Source: Deltaproteobacteria bacterium (GTDB lineage Bacteria; Desulfobacterota; Desulfobacteria; Desulfobacterales; Desulfobacteraceae). Taken from it: DNA of 47,582 nt. The stretch is taken from NCBI GenBank assembly GCA_013151635.1, contig JAADHV010000046.1:32987-80568 (forward strand), written 5' to 3'. The notes under the pieces are model-generated. The model ran no database searches, was not told the DNA's origin, and saw only the letters and a program-made list of their open reading frames with translations. Below are positions 1 through 8,434 of this stretch, piece by piece; the stretch's first letter is position 1, and each line of letters opens with the position of its first letter. The position numbers and the translations under genes are program-made.

Positions 1-275
1 GGCCGGGTTCGCTAAATATATAACATCTGATCAAACATCAGGCCTGGCAAAAAAAAATGTCGAGTTACCATAACTTCACAGTCATCATGCTGGATAACAG
101 TTCACCGAGAATTGCTGTAACTATTGACACTCCATGTCTTATTCGCTATTGGAATGTTATTAGTCTTGTGCCTTAACCAACATTTAAATTGTTAACATAG
201 TATAAGAGAACTTGGTGTGAATTAATTCAATCACATCGCTTGACAATTAACATCTAAAAAGATAGGAGTCAAAAC

Positions 276-1364
276 ATGACTGATAACTCGATTTATAAAA
301 AACTAGCAAGAGTCCTAGACACACTCCCCAATGGATTTCCAGCAACGGAAACAGGCGTTGAGATTAAAATTTTAAAAAAAATATTTACACCTGACGAAGC
401 AGATTTATTCTGTGATTTAAGGCTAACATTTGAAACACCCCGGCAGATTTCGGAAAGAACCGGAAGATCCTTGGATGGTTTGGCAGAACAGCTTGAAGCG
501 ATGTGGAACAAAGGGCAATTGTTCGGTATTGATTTTGGAGAAGTCAAAGTTTTCAAAATGATACCATGGGTATTAGGCATTTATGAGTACCAGGTAAAAA
601 GTATGGACAAAGAGTTTGCCCGATTGTGTGATGAATACAACCATACCTTTGGAAAAGAGTTTTTCAAGTATACTCCCCATCTGATGCAGGTGGTCCCTAT
701 TGAAAAGGAAATTGAGAACAATCAGGCGACCCTTCCCTATGAACAGGTTTCTACAATCATTGAAAACGGCCAGTCTTTTGCTGTGAATGAATGCATATGC
801 AAAAAAGAAAAAAAACTTTTGGGAAACCCTTGTGACAAACCCCTTGAAGTCTGCATGGCCATTGCGCCGGTCCCAGGCGTTTTTGAAAATAACCATCCCT
901 GGGGTGGAAGAGTGATCTCAAAAGATGAAGCCTATGAGGTCCTTAAAAAATCAGAAGAGGCAGGACTTGTGCATTTAAGCAGTAATATTCAAAACGGCCA
1001 GTATTATATCTGCAATTGCTGCGGATGCTGCTGCGGTGTACTAAGATCTGTAAATGAATTTGGTTTTTCCGAAGGTGTCAACTCCCATTTTTATGCCATG
1101 ATTGATGAGGAGTCATGCACCGGTTGCGGGATCTGTTCTGATGAAAGGTGTCAGATCAATGCCATTGAAGAAAAGGAAGAAGCTTACAGCATCATACAAG
1201 ATAGATGCATTGGCTGCGGACTTTGCATCAGCACTTGCCCGGAAGAAGCCATTGTTCTCAGACGAAAGGAAGAAAAGGATTGCGTGGTACCGCCTGCTGA
1301 TGAAAATGAGTGGTTTAAACATCGGGCCGCAATCAGGGGTGTGGATTATTCTGCCCATGAATAA
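276..1364 (+). CDS. Multi-cluster 4Fe-4S ferredoxin-like protein
   Basis: A 362-residue cytoplasmic protein with no signal peptide or membrane segment. Residues about 30-85 look like a winged-helix-type region. The middle is cysteine-rich: a first group begins at C173, and a dense run (CNCCGCCCG) lies near 246-254. The C-terminal third carries two ferredoxin motifs, CTGCGIC near 281 with a further Cys at 292, and CIGCGLCISTCP near 311. It is therefore an electron-transfer or redox-sensing Fe-S protein; its partner is unknown. An AGGAG site six bases before the ATG supports the start. It stands alone on the plus strand, convergent with the adenosyltransferase gene. The Fe-S assignment is certain, the role is not. 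Similar stand-alone proteins are common in sulfate reducers. Confidence 0.8.
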   Translation: MTDNSIYKKLARVLDTLPNGFPATETGVEIKILKKIFTPDEADLFCDLRLTFETPRQISERTGRSLDGLAEQLEAMWNKGQLFGIDFGEVKVFKMIPWVLGIYEYQVKSMDKEFARLCDEYNHTFGKEFFKYTPHLMQVVPIEKEIENNQATLPYEQVSTIIENGQSFAVNECICKKEKKLLGNPCDKPLEVCMAIAPVPGVFENNHPWGGRVISKDEAYEVLKKSEEAGLVHLSSNIQNGQYYICNCCGCCCGVLRSVNEFGFSEGVNSHFYAMIDEESCTGCGICSDERCQINAIEEKEEAYSIIQDRCIGCGLCISTCPEEAIVLRRKEEKDCVVPPADENEWFKHRAAIRGVDYSAHE

Positions 1365-1430
1365 AATCGATTCTTTTGGACAAAATTTGAATAAAAATTA
1401 ATTCGATATTTTCTCTTATTATAATATAGT

Positions 1431-1458
1431 AAAAAAATCCGGGAAAGGGTGATCCCGG
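1431..1458 (-). terminator. Rho-independent terminator of the adenosyltransferase gene
   Basis: Read on the minus strand, a perfect 6-bp stem CCGGGA/TCCCGG with an 8-base loop is followed within two bases by seven T residues. It lies about 40 bases beyond the stop of the minus-strand adenosyltransferase gene, in the gap between two convergent genes. Confidence 0.75.
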
Positions 1459-1495
1459 TGGTCATAAATCAAATTTACCCTTTTGTTTGATTATA

Positions 1496-2029
1496 TTATT
1501 TTTCAATTCCGACCCTGGCTTTTACACCCTTCTGGAAATAGTGCTTTACGGCTCTCATTTCAATAACCAGATCAGCCCTGTCGATGACTTTTCTGCTCGC
1601 ACCCCTTCCCGTAACAACGATTTCAACATGATCAGGTTTTTTATCAAAAAGTTCCAGCAGGTCTTTTTCGGAAAAAATATTATATTTTGCAGCAATATTT
1701 CCTTCATCAAGAATGACAAGATCGTGTTCACCCTTTTCAATAACCTGTATCACTCTTTTGTAGCCCTTCATCCCGGCTTCAATATCTTCTTTTGCAGGAT
1801 GGCCTTTGACAAACCGTCCAAGACCGTAATGCTCGATCGTGATCTGATTTGCAAATTTTTTTAATGCGTTCATTTCAGAATAATCACCGGATTTTAGAAA
1901 CTGCCCGATAAAAACTTTTCCTCCGGCTCCTGCTGTCCTTATGGCAAGCCCTAAAGCAGCAGTTGTTTTACCTTTGCCGTTCCCTGTATATATCTGGATA
2001 TATCCCTTCATAAGCTCAAAAGCCCCCAT
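1496..2029 (-). CDS. cobO: Cob(I)yrinic acid a,c-diamide adenosyltransferase (CobO/BtuR type)
   Basis: Transfers the adenosyl group of ATP to Co(I) corrinoids, giving adenosylcobalamin or its precursors. The P-loop GNGKGKTTAALG near the N-terminus, the early YIQIYTGNG signature, a Walker B-like VILDEGN and the overall size (about 170-180 residues) all fit the CobO/CobA family rather than PduO or EutT. The open frame could start at TTG 2065, ATG 2029 or ATG 2011. 2029 is preferred because a purine-rich GAGAGAGA lies upstream, but homologues often start at the 2011 methionine. A gene for corrinoid adenosylation suits a window that encodes two corrinoid proteins and two B12-dependent radical SAM proteins. 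It is monocistronic, with its own terminator. Confidence 0.9.
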   Translation of the reverse strand: MGAFELMKGYIQIYTGNGKGKTTAALGLAIRTAGAGGKVFIGQFLKSGDYSEMNALKKFANQITIEHYGLGRFVKGHPAKEDIEAGMKGYKRVIQVIEKGEHDLVILDEGNIAAKYNIFSEKDLLELFDKKPDHVEIVVTGRGASRKVIDRADLVIEMRAVKHYFQKGVKARVGIEK

Positions 2030-2303
2030 ATTCGGTTCTCTCTCATTCCCCTCCGAGAATACCAAGCCTTATTCCCAATGATATTTGTATTTATAAAAAT
2101 TTGAAGTAAGAGGGTAAATAGTCTGCAGGACTATTTGCAGGTGAGAAAAAGACTATTTTTCATTTATGGCCCGTACAAAAACTGATTCCCTTTGACATTT
2201 GATCTGATTAAGGATTAGGATGAGTAGCAAAGAGGGAAACTTAAAACGCATGACTTTGAAAGATTAATACTTGTGGCACAAGCCCGATGGATTGATTTTA
2301 AAA

Positions 2304-4292
2304 ATGGATCTGCACAACAAGAGTGTTGCCGCTATTTTAAACAACCTGTCAGATGCATTCATGATAATGGATGCCAACGGCAGGATAAATTACTTTAATG
2401 ACGTTGCAGCCCGGATTACAGGGCATAATAGCATAGAAGCAAGGGGTATGAAATGCAAGGATATCCTGAAAACCGCCTATTGTGAGATAGACTGCCCTTT
2501 TAACAACCAGAATATCACTCCAAAAACCAATTATAAGCGTGAATTGGAAATCACCCGGAAAGATGGCACAAAGCTCCCTGTCGAGTGTACCCGCAACATC
2601 CTTATTGACTCTGACGGACTCATGTTTGGCGCAATTGAAACTTTTAAAGATATTTCACAGATTAAAAGCCTTGAAAACAGTTTAAAATACTCTGAATTCA
2701 AATACCGCCGCCTTTTTGAAAATACCAAGGATATGGTTTTTATAATATCCCTGGAGGGCTTGTTTTTAGATATTAACCAGGCCATGGTTGACCTGCTTGA
2801 CTACAAGGAGAAAGAAGACCTTTATTTACTGGGTAATATTGAGCATATTTTTATTGACCCGATCCATTGGCATGTATGCAAAAAACAGATCGATCTCAAC
2901 GGGTTTATCCAGGATTTTGAAGTTGGGTTTAAAAAAAGTGACGGTACACGGCTTCACGGCTGCCTGAGTGCAAATGTTTTTTTGGACGACAATGAAAATA
3001 TTATTGGGTACGAAGGAATTGCCAAAGATATTACCGCCCGGATGGATTCGTTTCGAAACCTTTATAAGCACCACCAGGAACTTTTATTACTGAACACGGT
3101 GGCACTTACCATAAATAGTTCCCAAAACCTTGACGATGTATTAGATACTGCTTTGAATTCAGCCATGAAATTATTAAATTTCAGTATGGGCACTATTTTT
3201 CTTATCAATCATAACAAAGCTGTTTTTGAACTTCACACCCATAAAGGGCTGCCCGAACAGATCAGTCAAACGACAGCCACACCGATTTTTCATGATACCC
3301 AGCTAATGACATTTTTCCTGGGAAAGGAAAACCGTCTGACCCCGAAATCAATTTTTCCTTCTTTTAAAATCACATTAAAAAATCCGGATAATACAAAGCC
3401 GATAATTTTTTCATGCTTCCTGATTACAGAAAAAAAATGGCCTTCCGGGTTCATGGCCTTTCCGGCACAGGAAACAAATGAGCTTTCCCTGGAAGATTTC
3501 CATCTCCTAGGATCACTGGGAAATTTCCTAGGCGGTGCCATTGCCAATATCAAGCTGATACAAACTGTCCGAAAACATCGTGGAGAACTTAAACACCTTA
3601 CTGCCCGCCTTTTTCAATCCCAGGAAATTGAGTGTAAAAGAATCGCACGGGAACTCCATGATGAAACCGGTTCTGCATTGATCGGGATCAATTTCAACCT
3701 GGAAGCTGTTGAAAAAATCATGCCCTCTGATGACCCGGTAATGAAAAATATCATCAATAACATTACTCAACAGATAAACCACACATACCAGGAAATGCGC
3801 CGAATTTCCCACCTTTTGCACCCGGCACTTTTAACAGACCTGGGACTTGAACCTGCCCTGGATTCTTATCTTGGCCGGATAGCCAAACAAAGCTCCATGG
3901 ATATTGACTTTAAGATGATCGGGTTTACAGGACGGGTCAATCCGGACATTGAGACAGTACTATACCGTTTTTCCCAGGAGGCCCTGTCAAACACCATAAA
4001 ATATGCCAAAGCTACTTTTTTTAAACTTTCCATCATCCGGGGATACCCTTCAATTATTTTTATTGCAGAAGATGACGGTACCGGGTTTGACCCGGATGAA
4101 AGTAACCATGAAAGGCCCTCACTCGGACTGCTCTCCATGAGGGAAAGGACAGCCATACTGGGTGGAAAATTTTTCCTTCGGACCGGCAAGGGCAAGGGAA
4201 CCCGCATCAGAATTGAAATTCCAATTAAAAACGGTGGATTGTCAACTTTAATAGAACCTACGAATTTTTTACAGGAGATTTATGAAACATAA
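2304..4292 (+). CDS. PAS-PAS-GAF sensor histidine kinase (NarX/DegS-type HisKA_3)
   Basis: A soluble sensor kinase of about 660 residues with no transmembrane segment, so the signal is probably cytoplasmic. Order: PAS1 (about 5-100), PAS2 with PAC end (about 120-250), GAF (about 265-415), HisKA_3 with the phospho-acceptor in RIARELHDETG (His near 452), then HATPase_c with DDGTGFDP and GLLSMRER. PAS1 contains closely spaced cysteines (CKDILKTAYCEIDCPF), a pattern seen in redox- or ligand-sensing PAS domains of Desulfobacterota. It overlaps the response regulator gene by 11 bp, so the two form one unit. The start is uncertain: the frame is also open from TTG 2271. The target may be the decarboxylase gene just downstream (inference from proximity). 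Confidence 0.9.
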   Translation: MDLHNKSVAAILNNLSDAFMIMDANGRINYFNDVAARITGHNSIEARGMKCKDILKTAYCEIDCPFNNQNITPKTNYKRELEITRKDGTKLPVECTRNILIDSDGLMFGAIETFKDISQIKSLENSLKYSEFKYRRLFENTKDMVFIISLEGLFLDINQAMVDLLDYKEKEDLYLLGNIEHIFIDPIHWHVCKKQIDLNGFIQDFEVGFKKSDGTRLHGCLSANVFLDDNENIIGYEGIAKDITARMDSFRNLYKHHQELLLLNTVALTINSSQNLDDVLDTALNSAMKLLNFSMGTIFLINHNKAVFELHTHKGLPEQISQTTATPIFHDTQLMTFFLGKENRLTPKSIFPSFKITLKNPDNTKPIIFSCFLITEKKWPSGFMAFPAQETNELSLEDFHLLGSLGNFLGGAIANIKLIQTVRKHRGELKHLTARLFQSQEIECKRIARELHDETGSALIGINFNLEAVEKIMPSDDPVMKNIINNITQQINHTYQEMRRISHLLHPALLTDLGLEPALDSYLGRIAKQSSMDIDFKMIGFTGRVNPDIETVLYRFSQEALSNTIKYAKATFFKLSIIRGYPSIIFIAEDDGTGFDPDESNHERPSLGLLSMRERTAILGGKFFLRTGKGKGTRIRIEIPIKNGGLSTLIEPTNFLQEIYET

Positions 4293-4947
4293 ACCTATCG
4301 AAATTGTTATAGCTGATGACCATACCATTGTTCGCCAGGGGCTGAAAAAACTTTTAGAAGAAGAAAATTGCCTTAAAATCACAGGCGAAGCCATGGACGG
4401 ACGGGAAGCTGTCCAGAAAGTCAGGGAGTTAAAGCCTGATGTTATCATCATGGATATTGCCATGCCGGTATTGAACGGTATTGAAGCTGCCCGGCAAATC
4501 AAGCAGTCCACTCTGAAAACCAAGGTGATCATCCTTTCCATGCATGATCATACACGGTATATCAGAGAGCTTTTAAGCATTGGCGTCTCAGGCTACCTTC
4601 TAAAGGATGCTGTCAGCAGTGATATTATCAAAGCAATTAAAACGGCTGTTAAAGGAGAAAGCTATCTGAGCCCCTCAATTTCCAGCCGGGTAATTGAAGA
4701 CTTTGTCGGTATGAACAAAAAGACAGCCCAGGAAGAATTGTATAATACCCTGACCAACAGGGAAAGAGAAGTCTTTCAAATGATGGTTGAAGGATACCCC
4801 ACCAAAAAAATTGCAGAGATACTATGCCTGAGCCCAAGTACGATAAAATCCCATCGCTCCAACATTATGGAAAAACTTAAAATGGATAATATCTCAAAAT
4901 TAATCCAATATGCTATTCACCTTGGGATAATCGATATCCAAATGTGA
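4282..4947 (+). CDS. NarL/FixJ-family response regulator
   Basis: A 221-residue two-domain regulator. The receiver domain occupies about 1-125: an acidic pair DDH near the start, the phospho-acceptor Asp in VIIMDIAMPVLNG, and a conserved Lys in YLLKDA. The LuxR-type helix-turn-helix lies at about 150-212 (LTNREREVFQMMVEG, IAEILCLSPSTIKSHRSNI). The ATG lies inside the end of the kinase gene and is preceded by AGGAG, so translation is coupled. It is the cognate partner of the PAS/GAF kinase. The next gene starts 63 bp downstream on the same strand, so the pair may sit in one transcript with, or directly control, the sulfopyruvate decarboxylase gene. Confidence 0.93.
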   Translation: MKHKPIEIVIADDHTIVRQGLKKLLEEENCLKITGEAMDGREAVQKVRELKPDVIIMDIAMPVLNGIEAARQIKQSTLKTKVIILSMHDHTRYIRELLSIGVSGYLLKDAVSSDIIKAIKTAVKGESYLSPSISSRVIEDFVGMNKKTAQEELYNTLTNREREVFQMMVEGYPTKKIAEILCLSPSTIKSHRSNIMEKLKMDNISKLIQYAIHLGIIDIQM

Positions 4948-5010
4948 TCCGTTATCTTATTTTTTTCTGCTATTGGCAATTCAATAAAGGCTGATATCAA
5001 AGGGAACAAA

Positions 5011-6180
5011 ATGATACATGCAGAACAACATGTTATTCAAATAATGGAACAGGCCGGGATTAATTTTGTGGCAACCCTGCCATGTGACCGGACTAAAAAT
5101 TTACTGCCTCTTATCGGGAAATCATTTGAGGAGATAGAACTGACAAGGGAAGAAGACGGCCTTGGCATCTGCGCCGGGGCATGGCTGTCCAATGCCCGCC
5201 CCATGATGATTATCCAGAGTTCCGGACTTGGAAATATGCTGGGTGCCCTGGCCTCCTTGAATGTGGCATCAGCCATTCCCATACCGGTGCTTGCAAGCTG
5301 GAGAGGAGTTTACAAAGAAGGTATTGATTCCCAGATCCCTTTTGGAAAGCATCTGCCGGCTATACTGGAAGGAGCCGGCATTCATTATTCAATTATTGAT
5401 AAAACTGAAACTCTTTTTCTGCTATCTGAGGCGATCCAGGATGCCTTTAAGCATTGCCGGCCCCATGTGGCACTTGTTTCCCCCAAACTCTGGGAAGCTT
5501 CATCATGCACGGCCTGGCAGGAAAATCCACCGCCTGTCATCCAGGCCAGACCAGCCACGGACACTGAATCGCTCCTTCCCATTCCCCAACCTGAAATGAC
5601 GCGCTATGAGGCCATTTCAAGCCTTGGCAACCTCCTTGATCACCAAATTATCGTGGCAAATCTCGGGGTGCCTTCCAAAGAATTGTTTGCTGTTTATGAC
5701 CGGCCATTAAATTATTATATGATGGGTTCCATGGGACTTGCATCGTCCATCGGGTTTGGAATTTCCCGATTTACCAATAAGAATGTCATTGTGCTTGAAG
5801 GAGACGGCAGTATATTAATGAATCCTAATGCCTTGATCACCATCGGTCAATATCAACCCTGCAACCTTACGATTGTTGTAATGGACAATGCCTGTTACGG
5901 GTCTACAGGCTCCCAGAGAACCTATACGCAAAAAAAAATGGATCTTGAATTTTTAGCCCGGGCCTGCGGGTTTAAAAATACAGCAAGGGTCTGCAAGGCA
6001 GGCGACCTCAATCAAAAAATCCAGGAGTTTGAACAGCAAAGAGAATTGTCATTAATCCACGTGATAATAAAACCGGGGAATTCATCCTGCCCTAACATCT
6101 CCTTAACCCCTGCGGAGATTACAAAAAGATTTAAGGCCTGCCTGGAAAACCGATTTTCCCAACAGGCTGTGTCATTTTGA
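5011..6180 (+). CDS. comDE: Sulfopyruvate decarboxylase, fused alpha and beta chains (ComD-ComE)
   Basis: A thiamine-diphosphate enzyme predicted to convert 3-sulfopyruvate to sulfoacetaldehyde and CO2. Residues 1-165 match the alpha chain ComD: the catalytic Glu in TREEDGLGICAGAW (E47/E48), SSGLGNMLGALASLN, LASWRGVYKEGIDSQIP. Residues about 195-375 match the beta chain ComE, with MGSMGLASSIGFG and the ThDP-Mg motif GDG (264-266) ending at N271. In many methanogens the chains are separate; here they are one 389-residue protein. Phosphonopyruvate decarboxylase is the main alternative, but the RGVYKE region and REEDGLGICAGA are of sulfopyruvate type. An AAAGGGA site precedes the ATG. The 3' end overlaps the end of the convergent DUF39 gene by 50 bp. 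Together they suggest coenzyme M-type chemistry. Confidence 0.85.
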   Translation: MIHAEQHVIQIMEQAGINFVATLPCDRTKNLLPLIGKSFEEIELTREEDGLGICAGAWLSNARPMMIIQSSGLGNMLGALASLNVASAIPIPVLASWRGVYKEGIDSQIPFGKHLPAILEGAGIHYSIIDKTETLFLLSEAIQDAFKHCRPHVALVSPKLWEASSCTAWQENPPPVIQARPATDTESLLPIPQPEMTRYEAISSLGNLLDHQIIVANLGVPSKELFAVYDRPLNYYMMGSMGLASSIGFGISRFTNKNVIVLEGDGSILMNPNALITIGQYQPCNLTIVVMDNACYGSTGSQRTYTQKKMDLEFLARACGFKNTARVCKAGDLNQKIQEFEQQRELSLIHVIIKPGNSSCPNISLTPAEITKRFKACLENRFSQQAVSF

Positions 6181-7441
6181 ACTGACCTTTTTGGATCTGG
6201 TGTTTAAGAACTTCTGCTGCTTTCAGTGCTGCTACACGGTCAGACTGCCGTAAGGTGACCGGCACTTTATGATTTACACCCTCAAGTTTGATACTCCCAA
6301 GATGTGCAGCAAAAGATTTGCCTTTGCACACAGAAGCACAAATACCGCAATTAAAGCATCTTGCTCTGTCAAAGTGTACACCGGTTTCCGGGTCTGAATG
6401 GACAGCCCTTACAGGACAGATGCCCTCCACACGACAGGCATCGCATTTAAGGCATATTTTACGGTTGAATTCGACCTCATGGTTATCCTCTTTATTCCAG
6501 ACGTGCCCATAGGTAATCTCGTATATGGGTTTGCGGTTCCGGACGTCAACTACCTTTAATGGAATCTGTTCATCTGTTTTCAGGATATGTATTAACATTT
6601 CCCTGTCCAGCACAGGAATGGCCACAGCCCAGGTTGTGATAATATCAGGTCCATGACCTGTTGAGAAACCTCCCATAAATTCAGGGTCCATCTGGTGCAT
6701 GTCCGCGACACCGGCCAGGTTGGGTTTTTCGGCGCTGCTGCGGGTTCCGGCCCCTGTGACAAACCCCTGGGCGCCATTGATCAGAACTTTGGTGCCAATG
6801 CCTATGGTTTTCAGTTCAGGATCATTTTCAAGGGGGTTTAACTCCCCACAACCGCAAAAGGTCATTTCTTCATAATTGCCCTTCATCATTTCCGAGTGAA
6901 AGATTGTGGACACAGCTGATTTTCCCGGGTTAACAAAGGCCAGATAATTTTTAAACGCATTTCTTGAGGCATGGAGCATGGCATGGGGAATTTGCTTCAG
7001 TGTGGTAAAGCATGTTAAATTCTGTTTATCATCCGTCTGGATTTCCACCAGGACCTGCTTACCCAGAACAAGGTCTCTGAACAGATCCCCTGCACCATAT
7101 CCGGGATCAGTCTTACTTTGCTGTGTTCCCATAATGATCAAATCAAGTATACCGATTCTTTCATTTGGGCAGGGTCCTACCTGTGCCGGAACATTATTTA
7201 TCCACACTTTCTCTGCTTTTATAAATGTATCCGGTTCAGCCACCTTAAAAGAAAGCACAGCATAGGTACCACTCATCAGGGCGCTTGTGGCGGTTGTAAC
7301 CACGTCTATATCATGGAACTCAATGGTTTCACCTTCCCGGACCCGATCACAAATTTCCTGGGCTGTTAATATAACCACTTCTTTGCGATCTATTTTTTCC
7401 TGAATTTCCGGGAATGTTCTGTGGATGTTTGATGCAGCCAT
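6131..7441 (-). CDS. DUF39 (COG1900) sulfur-insertion protein with ferredoxin domain; candidate coenzyme M or homocysteine synthase
   Basis: DUF39 proteins convert an aldehyde to a thiol: aspartate semialdehyde to homocysteine in methanogens and Desulfovibrio, and, for one paralogue as I recall, sulfoacetaldehyde to coenzyme M. Residues 1-310 are the DUF39 domain, with conserved cysteines (C144; C196-G-C198) that could carry persulfide. Residues about 325-375 are a 2[4Fe-4S] ferredoxin domain (Cys 330, 333, 336, 342 and 362, 365, 368, 372) supplying electrons. ATG 7441 follows AGGTGA at the right distance, so it is preferred to GTG 7447. It ends the minus-strand cytochrome/HdrD/CobW operon and faces the sulfopyruvate decarboxylase gene. 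That neighbour makes sulfoacetaldehyde a plausible substrate; homocysteine formation is the conservative alternative. Confidence 0.85.
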   Translation of the reverse strand: MAASNIHRTFPEIQEKIDRKEVVILTAQEICDRVREGETIEFHDIDVVTTATSALMSGTYAVLSFKVAEPDTFIKAEKVWINNVPAQVGPCPNERIGILDLIIMGTQQSKTDPGYGAGDLFRDLVLGKQVLVEIQTDDKQNLTCFTTLKQIPHAMLHASRNAFKNYLAFVNPGKSAVSTIFHSEMMKGNYEEMTFCGCGELNPLENDPELKTIGIGTKVLINGAQGFVTGAGTRSSAEKPNLAGVADMHQMDPEFMGGFSTGHGPDIITTWAVAIPVLDREMLIHILKTDEQIPLKVVDVRNRKPIYEITYGHVWNKEDNHEVEFNRKICLKCDACRVEGICPVRAVHSDPETGVHFDRARCFNCGICASVCKGKSFAAHLGSIKLEGVNHKVPVTLRQSDRVAALKAAEVLKHQIQKGQFKMTQPVGKIGFPGRP

Positions 7442-7468
7442 TATCACCTGATACTCAAATAAAAAAAA

Positions 7469-8434
7469 TTATTCCCTTGCAATACACTTGTTCAATTCTT
7501 CCAGTATCCGTTCCTCTATCACATTCCACCCGATAAAAGCAAGGCAGGTAAAGGCCGGACCGGACCATTTTTGCAGCTGAATTTTACCTCCGACAAAATT
7601 GAGCATTTTTGTCCCGCCGGCAAACCTGACCAGGCCCTTTATTCTAAACAATTCCAGGGGTGCGGTATTAAGAAATGCCATGAACCGTTTTTCATCCAAA
7701 GACATTGTTGTTTCAAATGAAAAAGAAATAAACCCGGCTTCTTTGGCCGTCATTGTTCCTTTCCCGTCCCTGGAAGAATAAAAATCCGTTTCAGGGTCAT
7801 AGGCCTGGAACAGAGAACCGGGTGCTATGCCCTGAACCTCCTGGTCCGGCCCGAACCAGATAATATCAGGATCAATATTGCAGTGAAGGGTGGGAATAAT
7901 AAGGCAGGCTGCGGATTCTTCCTGTATTTCCTTTAAAATCACAGGAACCAGTGATTTATCAAGGACATCAATCTTGTTTAAAAGAATGATGTCCGCCTGC
8001 TTAACCTGGCTTTTAAAAACAGTCCCAAACGCTCCTCTTGCCTCCCAAAAGTCACTGTCCACAACCGTTATGGTTTTTTCCAGCCGGAAATACGGCAAAA
8101 GCATCCTGTCATTCAAGGCCTCGATAACGGAAAGGGGATCTGCAACTCCTGTTGCCTCGATTATCAGCCGTTCCGGCATATATTGGTGCCTTAAAATCTG
8201 AAGGGCCTGGATCATATCTGTCCTTAAGGAACAACAGATACATCCACTTTTGAGTTCAACAATGTCTGCTGTGGACGTTTTTTTTATCAAAGCGCGGTCT
8301 ATACCGACTTTGCCGAATTCATTAACCAATACAATGGTTCTGGATAAATCACTAGAAAATTTCAAAATTCGTTTTACCAGGGTCGTTTTACCAGCCCCGA
8401 GAAACCCTGTTATGATAAGAACCTTTGTTTTCAT
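7469..8434 (-). CDS. CobW/COG0523-family GTPase (metallochaperone)
   Basis: A 321-residue G3E GTPase. Visible motifs are the P-loop ITGFLGAGKTTLVKRIL, the NEFGKVGID switch, the metal-binding GCICCSL (CxCC), the EATGVADP G-domain motif and NKID for guanine. The C-terminal CobW_C domain lies at about 220-318. Family members deliver Zn, Co or other metals, using GTP, to client enzymes. The start overlaps the stop of the HdrD-like gene as ATGA, so it is translationally coupled in the same operon. Its client may be a metalloenzyme of this operon or of the methyltransferase locus, but nothing in the sequence decides this. A second CobW protein with a non-canonical CxCC lies at 41.1 kb. Confidence 0.9.
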   Translation of the reverse strand: MKTKVLIITGFLGAGKTTLVKRILKFSSDLSRTIVLVNEFGKVGIDRALIKKTSTADIVELKSGCICCSLRTDMIQALQILRHQYMPERLIIEATGVADPLSVIEALNDRMLLPYFRLEKTITVVDSDFWEARGAFGTVFKSQVKQADIILLNKIDVLDKSLVPVILKEIQEESAACLIIPTLHCNIDPDIIWFGPDQEVQGIAPGSLFQAYDPETDFYSSRDGKGTMTAKEAGFISFSFETTMSLDEKRFMAFLNTAPLELFRIKGLVRFAGGTKMLNFVGGKIQLQKWSGPAFTCLAFIGWNVIEERILEELNKCIARE